From contig NC_051106.1 in NCBI RefSeq assembly GCF_901709675.1, forward strand, positions 7,450,001-7,514,000: 64,000 bases of DNA. The letters run 5' to 3'. The stretch is from Syngnathus acus. Lineage: Eukaryota > Chordata > Actinopteri > Syngnathiformes > Syngnathidae. The position numbers and the translations under genes are program-made. Shown here piece after piece: positions 48,701 through 59,200 of the stretch (within the stretch, counting starts at the first letter, position 1; every line of letters starts with the position of its first letter). The notes beneath the pieces were generated by a model. The model did no database searches and had not been told where the DNA came from. It worked only from the letters and a program-made list of their open reading frames with translations.

Positions 48701-51267
48701 TATCACCATACTTGGCCAATGATAAAAAAAAAACATAGCGATAAATCACTCAATCTATGCAACTAATGAAATTTGATATCGCGACGCTAAGGAAAACTGT
48801 GGCGTACGATATTTGGCTGCAGCCGTGGTAGATTTATCGTACGCCGGCGGTTGTCTACAGTCAGCATATGAGCAGAAAACGGCACAATCACTGCCCCGCG
48901 GCATCTCGCGAATGAAACAGGAAAGTGCTGGCCTGGGCAGGAACGCTATTTAGGCTAACTACTTCCTGTCAAGGAGATTAGGGAGCAGGACCATCCCAGA
49001 GCCGCTTTTCGATTCATAAAAGCCAGATCCTTGCTAGCGCCGTCGCTAGGAGAAAATGATGTCACCGTTGGGCAAAGTCATCGAGGTTTGATTTTGGTGT
49101 TTCAAAGCGAACGGTCTCGCGCTAAAATTAAAAAATTAAAAAGTGACAGAAGAGCAGGAATTGGGCAAGCTGCAAAGGGCAAAATGAAGGTGCATATAAA
49201 AAGCCCAGAGGAAGTTTGACATCCTGTGGTATATCGCATCTGTTTCCTGGCAAAACTTGCACGCCGATTGTTGGAAACCGCATAAGAAAAATTGACACAG
49301 TTCCTAGCAGGACACCGAATTTAGAAGAAGTCGTCTCCCTCCGTCCGAGCGGGTCCACGGGAAGATTAAGAGATGTGTGGATGAGCAAAATAAACAAGAA
49401 CCCAAGCGGGGCGAACGCCGCTCGTTGCCTTTTTGGGCAGTCGGGATTCTGATTCAGGAGCCGCTTGCTTTTTTTAGCTTGCTGACACTTTGGAGCGCAC
49501 GTGGGATTCTTGTCATAGTTGTGTTTGAAAAGAAACAGATGCCAAGATTGACGACATCGCTTTAGGTTTGATTTTCGAGGCTCTCCTTCACGAGAACATA
49601 AACGCAGGCTGGGAATCTAAACTCAAGGAACTCAACGAATTGGCCATCCACACAAGACGATATGTAGTCAGGGTTGGAAAAAGTAGTAAGGGGGGGGGGG
49701 GGGGGGGTATTTCGAGGGAGGGAGCTGCAGCAGTGACGGCAGCGACAGAGGAAGCAACATGCCAGACCCTGGAAGTCATTTCCTGCTGCATCCAAGACTT
49801 TTATGGAATTCTAGTAGTAGCGTGGCGGACGAGGTCCTCGCTTCGACCCCTCCCCATTGTTACTTCATGCGTCACCCCTCCACCCCCACCCCCACCCCTT
49901 CGTCACGCACTCTCCAGTCAGCTGCAAGACTGTGAATCTACTGTACACAGCTGATACGAGCAGGCCGCTTTCGGTAGCAGAAGTTCACGAAAAAATGGAA
50001 GGCTGTAGAAGACAAGGGGGAAAGCATTACGAGAAGATGGCTTTAAATAAGGGGGGAGTACAGCTGTGATCAATAGCTGAGTGCCTTTCTGGCATTTGTC
50101 TATTTAATCCATTATCGAAGGCTATCCTAGTCGGCGATGTTGCGGGCGCTCACGTGTGCTAGCACGTGCGCTTGAGAAACGCATTTTATAAGGACAGCTG
50201 CCATTGTCGACACATTGCCGCCTGAATGCGCCCAGCATGTATGACATGTGGATGTGAATGTTAACAACATCGGGCGATTAGGTTTAAAAATAAATGGACA
50301 CGATGAACGAGGTTTGCCTTCTCCGCATAGGGAGGGAGCCGACTTTCATCCGAGAGAAGATTGAACGGTGAGAAAATGGTGCGCCGCATACTGAAGAGTA
50401 TAATGGGATGAGAATGCTTTCTGTTATTCTCAGGATAAGGAGACTTGTTTTATCCAAAAGGAGATTAAGGGCACTGAGAAAAGGGAGTGATGCAGGAAAA
50501 CAGAGATTGAGGGGTATAAAACTACAACAATGGATGAGAGTGTGTCACTTGTATTTACATCTCAATATGGAATAACTCGTTTTTATCCAGAAGGAGATTA
50601 TAAACAGGAAAAAGAACGATGCAGCAATGTGAAGCATACTAATACAGCAACAATGAAAGAGGGGGGAAGAAAAAAAGAAAATCACTGGCTCCAAAACAAG
50701 CTCCACAAGGACCAGCTAAAGACGAGCACAGTGAACAAAGGCCTCAATCATGAGGCGGCCCGGGACAGGAGAGCTAAAAGCGGGAGTGTGGGCTGGGACT
50801 ACAAGTCTTCTGCAGCCTTGCAGGAATGTCGGGCATTCGACAGGCAGGCAGCCTTCCACACACGACACACTGACACCCCCTCCACCCAAAAAAAAAAATC
50901 ACAGCTTTTTTTCCTCTGTGGCCCTTGTGAAACATGCCACTGTTCAAGTGGCAGCAACAGAACCACTCTTGCACAACTGCATCCTTTCTTTACAGCTTAA
51001 GCCAATGATTTTTGTGGATCATTTTTTATAAGTTCCTCTTTTGATATTATTTGAACAAACATGTCACAAATTAATCTGCATTACAGCGCTTGAGCGTTTT
51101 TATGACTCACCTAATTTCTCCACCAGTTTGAGCATGACACCCCCAATGTGGATCTCGCCGGTGACCCTCAGCGACACATCCCGGTGGAGGTCAGTGACGT
51201 GCATCTTCAGCTCCCACGTCCCGTCGGCGTAGCAGCCATCAGGCATCCGGATCCCGTCCAGCGCCAT
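33299..51267 (-). CDS. fermt2: Kindlin-2 (FERMT2), complete CDS in 14 coding exons
   Basis: Coding exons in transcript order: 51267-51111, 44251-44018, 40975-40847, 38348-38123, 38044-37942, 37836-37729, 36851-36717, 36583-36534, 36185-36061, 35969-35863, 35789-35571, 33930-33806, 33733-33592 and 33472-33299, total 2034 nt, 677 aa plus TGA (human 680). Every junction is GT/AG and phase-consistent. The product starts [20 protein letters not shown] (F0). It continues through F1 with a KKKKKK loop and F2 with an inserted PH domain (about residues 378-475, [17 protein letters not shown]). F3 contains the integrin-tail motif QW (about 611-612, [11 protein letters not shown]), and the protein ends FYKLTSGWV. 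From family knowledge, it binds beta-integrin tails and phosphoinositides and activates integrins with talin at focal adhesions. [11 protein letters not shown] is two residues shorter than human at that point. Confidence 0.97.
34505..34525 (-). CDS. fermt2: Candidate 21-nt fermt2 microexon (QGLIRDL)
   Basis: It lies in the 1.6-kb intron between the exon ending YKNKQ and the exon starting ISARIL, both phase 0. It has a long pyrimidine tract ending TTTTCCAG, 21 nt of open frame, and a GTAAGTT donor. Inclusion would add QGLIRDL between F2 and F3, giving a 684-aa isoform. I recall that human kindlin-2 has a longer 687-aa isoform (+7), consistent with this, but I cannot confirm that its insert is homologous. 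Confidence 0.75.
35571..36583 (-). CDS. fermt2: fermt2 PH-domain exons
   Basis: Four exons (36583-36534, 36185-36061, 35969-35863, 35789-35571) encode [17 protein letters not shown], then [38 protein letters not shown] and [18 protein letters not shown] onwards to KYKNKQ. The phosphoinositide-binding PH domain interrupts FERM subdomain F2, as in all kindlins. Introns here are 73-348 bp. Confidence 0.96.
36717..40975 (-). CDS. fermt2: fermt2 F1-loop to F2 exons
   Basis: Exons 40975-40847 ([15 protein letters not shown] plus the lysine run), 38348-38123 ([19 protein letters not shown] to KAKINQG), 38044-37942 ([20 protein letters not shown]), 37836-37729 ([19 protein letters not shown]) and 36851-36717 ([20 protein letters not shown]). 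They cover the disordered F1 insertion and the first part of F2. Confidence 0.96.
36852..37728 (-). other. fermt2: fermt2 intron with homopolymer runs
   Basis: 877-bp intron with a long A run near 36869-36887 and a T run near 37591-37612. No exon was recognised. Confidence 0.8.
38349..40846 (-). other. fermt2: fermt2 intron 4
   Basis: Non-coding apart from the 33-nt candidate microexon. Several CpG-bearing stretches occur at 40.2-40.7 kb, but no exon or repeat family was recognised. Confidence 0.75.
39546..39578 (-). CDS. fermt2: Candidate 33-nt fermt2 microexon ([11 protein letters not shown])
   Basis: It lies in the 2.5-kb intron between the exons encoding LTPGSG and [10 protein letters not shown], both joined in phase 1. 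Its acceptor is preceded by roughly 40 bases of almost pure pyrimidine and ends CATCCTAG. The donor is AAAG|GTAAGC. Read in phase it inserts exactly 11 residues with no stop, just before the PGLYSK linker that leads into F2. The combination of splice strength and preserved frame is unlikely by chance. Tissue use is unknown. Confidence 0.72.
40976..44017 (-). other. fermt2: fermt2 intron 3
   Basis: Non-coding. It contains G15 at 42631-42645, (AAAT)n near 42548-42567 and (AAT)n near 43312-43336. No exon was recognised. Confidence 0.8.
44018..44251 (-). CDS. fermt2: fermt2 exon 3, F0/F1
   Basis: Encodes [20 protein letters not shown] through [20 protein letters not shown]. Joined through A|AT to the next exon it gives the family sequence TFNIRHPEEL. 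The long open frame that continues past its GTAAGTT donor is intronic read-through. Confidence 0.97.
46214..46237. repeat. G24 homopolymer
   Basis: Uninterrupted run of 24 G on the plus strand in fermt2 intron 2, the longest of many G/C runs of 10 or more in the window. Exact length may be uncertain in the assembly. Confidence 0.85.
46862..47406. mobile_element. Non-autonomous hAT-superfamily transposon with 8-bp TSD
   Basis: The 529-bp element (46870-47398) starts TAGGGGTGTAACGAT and ends ATTTACACCCCTA, an inverted terminal pair. It is flanked by perfect 8-bp direct repeats GTAATTAG at 46862-46869 and 47399-47406, the TSD length of hAT elements. The interior is rich in ATCGAT/TATCG words. 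At 47112-47195 on the plus strand lies a 27-codon remnant containing [10 protein letters not shown], which resembles the start of a BED zinc finger in hAT transposases and ZBED proteins. It is therefore probably an internally deleted copy. The intact TSD suggests it is not very old. Confidence 0.88.
47112..47195 (+). pseudogene. Truncated hAT transposase N-terminus
   Basis: A 27-codon frame, [20 protein letters not shown] followed by WKHFVIS and TAA, inside the hAT element. The acidic leader plus FKSxVWKHF resembles the BED-finger start of hAT transposases. The frame ends before the zinc-binding cysteines, so it cannot encode a working enzyme. Confidence 0.6.
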
Positions 51268-51269
51268 TC
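51111..51269 (-). CDS. fermt2: fermt2 first coding exon with unusual acceptor
   Basis: Encodes [20 protein letters not shown] to [11 protein letters not shown] of the F0 subdomain. The ATG begins two bases after the acceptor CAG. The acceptor is odd. Its pyrimidine tract TCTCTTTTTT is separated from ACAG by ten G residues on the sense strand. The donor is TTAG|GTGAGTC. Confidence 0.95.
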
Positions 51270-52437
51270 CTGTCCCCCCCCCCAAAAAAGAGACTACAAT
51301 AAGAGACTACCCATGACTAAAAAGAAAAAAACATTTGGATTAAAGGTGAAGTGACTCCAACAAGCAAATATCAACTCCGGTGTTCAATATAGACGTGTGT
51401 GTTATTTCAAGAAAAATGGAGGGCCATGGGTTGATAGCAAAAGTGTGCAAGAATGACCAAACATAAGCCACACAAGCCATACAGAGGTCAAAGTGTGCCT
51501 TGACAGAGGCATGAGACCTGCACGCGCAAAAACAAATAGAGTCCCCCCAAAACACACATTTTGTTGGAATCCATAGATTCTCTTTGGAACTCCCATTACT
51601 TGTGGGATATCGGTCCCAAGAATGTATGTTGAGATGTTTCATTTAGACATAAGCCAACATTTGATCAAATCCATAGGAAAAAGTCAAACTTTTTTGGGTT
51701 GGGGGTTTCAGTATTTCATTTGGTGAAGACAATTATGTACTTTACTGTTTATGGTTTGTTTGAAATGGTAGAATTCTGCAAAAATGCTACTAACAAGTCT
51801 TACATTTGTAACTTGATGCCAAAACATGTTGGTTTTTTTTATTCATTAGAGTACAATAACCAAACAGGACGTCATTTTGCACTTTTGTTTTCATTTGCCT
51901 TTATGCTAGGTGGAACTAAACAAGGGGAAAACGCTTTAACATTAACAATAAAAGAACGACTATAGTTTTTAAAGCACGAGTTTCCGAACTTATCGTGGGC
52001 TGAGACGCGCCCTTTTGTTGGGAAAAAAAGCATATGAGACAATCTGTCACTTTTCGAAGCGAACCGGTCTAGTCCAGGAGAGGGGGTGGGTGGGCTACGC
52101 CGGGCTAAACGTGGCCGAAAAAGGAGCTTCTCGCCCGGGTTTTAGGGGGTGGGTCCCCGTGTGGGACCCCGAACTCTTTGGCAGAAGGTTGTTACCTGCG
52201 GAAGCGATTCACCTGTTGGAAAGTAACGGTCTCACATTGCACACCGCACATGTCCACGGACGGAGCCCAATGCTTCATTGTGTAAGCCTGGTACGACATC
52301 TCAAGCGCATAATAACTATTTAAAACAGCAGCGAAATGGCTGAAATGAGCTTCTCGGAAAGTTGGATGCTAACAGCTAAAAGCTAAGGTTTAAAAAGCGG
52401 CATTACACGCCTAAAGTCAACTGCATAAAACACTCAC

Positions 52438-52700
52438 CTTCACAAAAAAAGACACTCAAACGCTCGACGACACGATACAAAACTGCTTTGTCCTTCTTTA
52501 TAACATACAGGATGAGTTCTGGGGAGGGGAAGACGGTCCAAAAATAAAGGAAAAAATCCCGACGAGTCGCCCTAGTAGAAGTAGTGGCGTATTCCCAAAC
52601 ACTTTTCCAGCAGGCTTCGTCTTAATGGAGTCCAGCCGTCCGTTTTTTCCTCCTCCTCTTCGCCCTCCTCCTCTTTCCAGCACAAGATCACGTCACTGCT
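52438..52700 (-). promoter_or_regulatory. fermt2: Probable fermt2 non-coding exon 1 and promoter
   Basis: A strong donor GTGAAG|GTGAGTG on the minus strand lies 1.2 kb upstream of the first coding exon, whose two-base leader before ATG requires a separate 5' exon. A CRE-like TGACGTGA word lies just upstream at about 52688. The transcription start is not visible, so the upper boundary is a guess. Confidence 0.55.
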
Positions 52701-52794
52701 CCAATCCCACTTTTCCTCTCCCCTCACAGCCACCATGCTTTTAATACTCGCGTAAAAATGAGGAGACACTTTTTTGCAATGAATCATGCGCTAA

Positions 52795-53450
52795 AAGAAA
52801 GTAGAAATGAACGTAGGAAAGAGGAAACGTGGAATAAGGAAGGAAACCAACAAAGTTAGAGGTAATAAAGGAAAGAGGAAGGAAGTTAAATAGGAAAGAA
52901 GATGGGAGTCAGGGAAGGAAATTAAAGGAAGGGAAGGAAGCAAGGACAGAAGAAAAGTAGTCAAGGTAGAGAAAGGAAGGCGCCTGGGAGGGAGAATTGA
53001 AACAAAGACAAAGTTGATAAAGCGAATGAGAAATAGGGAAGGTGGAAACAAGAAGGATGGTAGGAAAGAATGAGATGGAGGGAACAATAAAAGGAAGAAT
53101 TGAAAGGAGGGATGGAAGCAAGGACAAAGAAGGCTGGGGGAGGATAACATATGGAAGGATAGAAGGATGGAAAGGATGGTGAGAAAGAAAAAGATGGATG
53201 GAAGTAATAAACTGAGTACATATAATAGAATGAAGAATGGAAGGATGGATGAAAAGATGATTGGAAGAATAAAGGATGGGAGGAAAGAAGGTCGATAGAA
53301 AAGAGACAAAGGAAGAAGTGCAGGGAAAGTTGAATTGAGGATGGAGGGTCAAGAAATAAAATAAGGACACGTGGAAGAAAAGGGGGAGGAAAGGTAGAAG
53401 GCAGTATTGATGGAAAACAGGAAAAGGGAAATAAAGACGTTTGAGAAGCG
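52795..53450. repeat. Polypurine (GGAA/GGAAGGA-like) array
   Basis: About 650 bases that are almost entirely A and G on the plus strand, built from imperfect GGAAGGAA, AAGGATGG and GGAAAGAA words. The minus strand is pyrimidine-rich and gives long spurious Ser/Phe/Pro/Leu frames. It lies between the ddhd1 3' end and the fermt2 promoter. Confidence 0.85.
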
Positions 53451-55023
53451 AATTGTGTCCCTTCTGGTGCGGTAACTGTTTTTGGTTCACCGACAATCCA
53501 TGTGAGTGAACAAGGGAGCCATAAATGGAAACAGAAGGGAAAGCAGCCTGTGAGCAGATGGCTCAATAGGAGCCATTGTTCCCCCGTGTTAACTATACTT
53601 GACTGACCTCTCGTGGCCCGGCGCGGAACAGCAAGTCCCAGTGCGCATTTATGTTTTATGAGCTCCCCCCCGGACCGGTTGCAGATGTTTCACAGACTGC
53701 GTTCAAAGTCACAAGGAGACCCATTGGCCGTCCAGAACAGCGCTTTGTTGTTAGCATCAGTGTTTGGGGCTTGGAAAGAATCTCATACTTCCCAGTGGCC
53801 CACAAACGCATCCTTTGTTCTCAAATAGTCAGACTTCCTACGCATCTGCATGGAGTCCAAAGACAATGGCAAGCATTTTCTAACTTTACAACTTTATGAA
53901 GTTTAACTTCTGCAGCCAAGTTCAATTTCTTTAGCTAACAATGAGCATGAATCTGGTGACAAACTGAACAAACTTTGATTTGAATTATTGACTGAACCAA
54001 AATAAGTTGTATTCCAAAAATAAGGAATGCCCTTTAATGACAGAATAAATAGTTACAGTGCTTTGGATGGAGGTTAGGATCCATTTACAGGCATTTGTTG
54101 CTGTTATTGCACAGGGCGGGGTCACAAATCACACTTTGAATGCGCATCCGCCTTTCCAGCCCATCTAATGGCATCTATTGCTTGATAATAAACATAATAG
54201 GGAGTAATTTCTTTCATCTGTCTTTGTTCATAAAAAATATACTATCATTGTTCAAATCCAGTGGTGTGCTTCGATTTAACTTCCAGGAAGGCAGCGTGGC
54301 TTTCAGTCAACAGAAAACATGTGATTGATCTAGGACACTAATAAACAACAGTGCGTCAGCCCTTGTTTGTGAAGAAGCAGCACAGAACCGATTCACTCCT
54401 GTTAAGATGGACTAAGAGATTTCGGAAATTCAGTCCTGAAGCCAGTGTCACTTGGCGATATGAAATTTTGTACGATGAGTAGACTCAAAAAGGTCACAAG
54501 AAGCCATATGCCCGAAAAGACAGGAAGTCGATTTTGGGCCGAAGCAAACATTTCATGCTCAATTCTCAAAAGTCACTTTCAAGGACAAATATGTGCGTTG
54601 AACATGCTGGCGAAGTTTGACGTCTCGCCCAAAAACACAAAATGGTAATAACTTCTACTCTAACGTCCCGTCGATGACCCAGTCAGCCGTTACTGGCAGT
54701 AATCTACTTGCAAATGGTGATTAAAAATAATATAATGCCCCAATTTTGCATTTCATCTTTTTAAATCCTGCATGGTTTCAAAAAGCGAACCAATGTATTC
54801 CAACAGGCAGGTGTGTCACGAAGGCTTCAGACTACATGATATGCTATTTAGCTACAGTAGTTCCAAGGTCTACACTAAATGTACTAACGGTGGCCCCTCT
54901 AAAGTTTTGCTCCACTTTGGAGGTTTGACTGTACTGGAATGAAACTAATTGAAGTCAGCTTATTGGTTCACAGAACTAGATCATAAGAAAAATATCCGTG
55001 TGCATAAAAGTCAGAATTGATAT
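53450..55023 (-). other. Probable ddhd1 3' UTR and ddhd1-fermt2 spacer
   Basis: No exon was recognised. The part next to the ddhd1 stop is likely its 3' UTR. I found no AATAAA on the minus strand here, but a variant ATTAAA lies at 54033-54038. The segment at about 54430-54660 has wording (for example GAACATGCTGGCGAAGTTTG and ACGTCTCGCC) that I associate with a dispersed fish repeat. Confidence 0.4.
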
Positions 55024-56226
55024 TCAGTCAGGTTCGGGGATGTCTCCTCCTGGGTCGGCGGGTGTCTTCCTCTGCTGGTATATGAAAGTGAGCAGGAAGA
55101 GGGCGATGTCGTGCGAGCACCAGTAGCCCGTGTGCGACGTGACGGCTGACCAGTAACGACTTTCCACCAGGCCCTCACGTAGCTCAAAGTCGATGCGGCG
55201 CTCCAGCTCCACTGAGGACGCACGGAAACACACACAGTGGGTGCAATGTCTTTTGGAGCTTTCATCTCGGACCATGTTGCCCATAGAATAAACTCACATG
55301 ACACGTCTGCAGTGGGCGAGGTGAGCGGGGCCATGGTGGAGAGCCCGTACGCCGACTGGCTCTCGGTGCGTTTATGCTGCTGCTCGTTGTCTTCAGCGTT
55401 GGAGCCGCCCTCCAGTGCCGCGGAGACCGAGGGTTGGCTGTTGGAGCGAGAGAAGCGGGAGAAGAGGATGCCGCCGATGCCCTTCCCGATACTCGCCGCT
55501 CCTACAGGAAAGTCAGCCTTAGTGCTTGACATGCAGGAAAGCAGTGGGTGCTAAGGTTGAGAGAACATCTTACCCATGATGCTGGCCTTGCCTAAGTTGG
55601 TGATGGACTCGCCGTAGTGTCTCCGGGGTAGGACGGGAGAAGTACTGGGACTGGGGATGCTCTCCGTGTCGGACGTGGGCTCCTTAGTCAAGTTGAGGAA
55701 AGTGGGTCGCAACTCGTCGTAAGGCGCCGGGTTGGTGGCGCTACACCTGCAAAAGAATTCAGAAAAATATATTTATACAACTTGGTCTCATTTTCTTTTC
55801 TTTTTAAATCACAAAAACCAAAATTTAAACAGGGGTGTGTAGACTTTTTATATCCACTGGACATGCATTTATGACACGTTTTTGCTACAGAAGTCTTACC
55901 AATGTATTTGCACTGGTGCAATATTGTTGTAGTGTTTAAGGATGAGCGGTTCCAGTCTGTAGGCCTGATAAAAAGAGCAGAACATTGGAGATAATAACAC
56001 ACCAGAAAAAAGTTCTGGAACCAATTTTGTGGGGTTTTTTGCTGCTATTCGAGGTGAAGTATTTGGGGCAACTGACCACGGGGTCCGTCGGGTGGAAGAC
56101 GTTGAAGAGGCGGCTGCAGATGGACGTCGGAAGGATGTGGTCCTGGTGGCAACTGGTGCCAGGCCGAGTGCCCCTCAGTGCCAGGAAGACGGCCAGAGGA
56201 GAACCCATGCAGAAGAAGTTTTCCAC
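55024..56226 (-). CDS. ddhd1: ddhd1 DDHD-domain exons
   Basis: Five exons encode VENFFCMGSPLAVFLALRGT, HPTDPV, AYRLEPLILKHYNNIAPVQI, the Ser/Pro-rich EPTSDTESIPSPSTSPVLPR linker, ASIGKGIGGILFSRFSRSNS, and the final IDFELREGLVESRYWSAVTS to IPEPD. All four Asp/Asp/His/Asp residues that name the domain are present. Introns are 72-153 bp. Confidence 0.95.
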
Positions 56227-59200
56227 CTTCAATATTGAGCATGAATAAGAGATGCAACTTCATCAACCGGTTCTATTTTGGCTACATCCGAATTGACGTG
56301 TACAAACCTTAAATTTGAGAGCAGGAGGTGCTGACGGTTTGGAGGCTTCCAGTGTTAAAAGTTGATTCTCCAGCTCTCGTAATCTGTAATCAGATAGAAA
56401 ATACGCTGACTCGCTGGGTTGCTGAACATGATCTCAATATTTGTCATATTTTGGCATTTATTTTGAATTTGTGTAAAGCAAACCTGTTCCTGGTGTAGCG
56501 TAGCTGCTCCAGCAGATGCCTCTCCTCGTACGAGGTCCAGTGCTTGTGCAGCTCCTCCTCCACGGCATGGTGCTCCTGGATGCAGAAGCGCACGGGGTCC
56601 CAGCCCGTCATGATGTCGTACGTGATCACGCAACCCAGCGAGTGCGACACGATGGACACTTTGCCCCCCCTCTCCTCGAAATCAGGGTTGCGCGAGCAAA
56701 ACAGGCTGTAGAGTCGATTCAACTCCTGAGTCAGTCCTTTCGTGATCTGATCGGAAAAGAATCAAACAATCATCACGTGGAAGGCGTTACACTTTTCTGG
56801 AATTGGCCATCATGGCTCACCTCGTCACGGTAGAGAGGACTGTTGTAGTACATGATGTCCATGGCGCTGCTGTTGAGAAGGTCTCGCAGGCCTCTCAACT
56901 TATCCGGCGTAATGGAGTCCACCGTATCTATACAAAGACAACGCACGATTCGTGAGCAACGTCGTGTCATCGTGGACTCGGTATTGCTCGTTTCGTATTG
57001 CGCGCTGGAAAGACAAACCTCCATCTAGGGCCAGTTTGGAGCGCCACTCCACCGGAAGGAATTCCACATGCTCATCATTGTGCTCTGAAAGGTGCTTCTC
57101 TTCCATCTTCCTCACACCTTCCCGCAACCTGAACAGCAGCAGATGGGATGGAAGGTGTCATAGAAAGAAAGGAGTTTTACTTTTTGACGTTTCCTCTTTG
57201 CTGAGGAAGCTGTTTGTTGACGGTAATCCCCACGGAGCCGCTAGTACGGCTTAAGGTGCGGCGCGGCTCGCCTTTACCCGCTGAGCCGGCCTAAGCCTCA
57301 AGCGACGGGCGGACAGAAGCACACATGCCTGCCTTGGTTTGGCTAGAGCGAGGGTTTTATATAGGTCAGGAGGTCATGTCAGCTTTACAGGAAAACTCAC
57401 ATTCCCGTGTTTTTGATGATGCGTCCCTGGTCCATCTTCTGCCCGATGCCGTGGACCACAAAGACAATGTGTGTGGTCCGCGGGGGTCTGTCCTCCGGAG
57501 AGGCCTCCTCCACGTAACCGCGGTGTAGCCGTGTTCCGCTGCTGGAGGCTGAGGGAGAACACGGTCAGGTTGAGCATGGTGTTTCACACCATAGATTGTG
57601 TGACCGTCTCAAACCTTTCGAGAAGCCCAGTTTCTGCGTGACAGTGCGAGCGATTTTCGATGTGGTGGCGTCACTGTAGAGGTAGACCTCGTCCACGCTG
57701 TGCCAGTCCACGTGGGTCCGACTCAGCTTCAAGCTGTGGATGGCTGCATGAAGGCATGGTACAAAATCTTGCTTTGCACTCCGAAGTAAATTAGGAGCGA
57801 GTCAGTCATTGATGCTTTTTTTTTGTCGTGCTTGCACAAGGAGTCGAGTCGAGTATTTATGTACTTGCACAAGAGGAAGTGAGAACCACACAAAAGGGAG
57901 AGAAAAAAAACGGCCCCACTGCCCCTTTGGATGTTCTGAACTGCAGCAGAAGGATCATGGAGATGAGATTGATGGGAGACTTTGGCAGCGGTCCAGAGCT
58001 TCTGCCCTCGTACAGCATTAAAACCATTTGGAGAATGAAAGTCTGAAGGACTTTGGCGGCACTGGCAATTTCGCACAAAGCAAAACAGAAGCAGAATCCA
58101 GATGCTTTGGACCCGTTACGTAACAAACGATGGGCATAATGATGGTCAATTTGGACGATGAATTATTTCCGACGCAATTAAAACTACAATACAGAGAACA
58201 CCACCAGCAGTTCAGAACATTCAAAGAGCGCCACCTGGTTTGGATTATTTCTCAAACTTGGTCTGTTTGATGAGAAATCTTTTACTGAAAACAGAAAATG
58301 AGGCTTCCTGTGATACGAGATGCAAGACTTGAGGGGAAATGAATGCAGCCCCGCATCACTGCAAAAGGAACTCACAAGGCCTTGAATGGAGATTATATTC
58401 AGCTTCCTCGGTCGGATGCTGATTTGACATGCAAATGATGACATAATCGGCCAAGAGATTGTTTGCTGGAGGCTTGTGCGCTTCCTGTTTTACAGTGCGA
58501 GATTTTTGCATTGTGAAAGGAAGGCCGGAAGGAAAAGCGCCCACGGGATTGGAAACCAAACCATGAGCCGGAAGCCAGGCTATCTTGTCTTAGCATGCGG
58601 AAGAAGGTTCGGAGAGATTCACATGTTCGTGGCTTACCAAACATGTCAGTGCTTCAAACATTCCGATTTTCACTACAGCTCAGCGTCTGCTCCACAGGTC
58701 ACTCGAGGTCACGGCACACAAGGGGGAAGTTCTAGCAACTAGTCCCGGTTTCAGCTAAACTATGAGATTATTGAAAATAAAGGTGAATCTAGTCTCTAGA
58801 GAGGATAGACGCTAGTGGGTTAGGGTAAAGAGACTTAAAAGAACTACTGATCTTTTTTTTTTTAATGTTACAGTACCTTGGCAGCGTTTGCGCTTGTGAC
58901 ATGTTGTTCTAGGGCTGGTCTGATAGCCGCTCCATTTGAACAGAAAGGGCAGGTAGAAAGGGGGCAGGTGGGAGAGGACTAACAACCAAGAGAGAGTGAG
59001 TGCCGTGCCGGCCATTGACATCGCCAAGATATTTGCGTTGGACATTTTAAAAGGCCTAATCGAGGCATTTTTGTGAAGTCAATTCAGCAATTTTGGAATA
59101 TTAGACGCGACGACATCATTGATTCCAGTGCAGGTTTGTGTAAACGTCGGCGGCGTTTTCCTCAGCCTCGGCTGTCGAGGAGACAGAACGAGAGACCTGC

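Larger units (their letters stand above)
44252..51110 (-). other. fermt2: fermt2 intron 2 (6.9 kb)
   Basis: The largest fermt2 intron. It holds the hAT element at 46870-47398, G runs at 45646-45659, 46214-46237, 46362-46373 and 49690-49707, and a TAGAATAGAATAGA word near 45695. That word is followed by TCTTTATTCTTTGTG and resembles the tail of a fish retroelement. No further exon was supported. Confidence 0.75.

Noticed and set aside
52791-53566. Three overlapping minus-strand ORFs of 172-201 codons
   Set aside because: They are Ser/Phe/Pro/Leu-rich read-outs of the polypurine repeat in all three frames, which is expected from a stop-poor pyrimidine strand.
56045-56266. ORFs on both strands over ddhd1 exon 9
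   Set aside because: Shadows of the real frame VENFFCMGSPLAVF. The GC-rich exon keeps other frames open.
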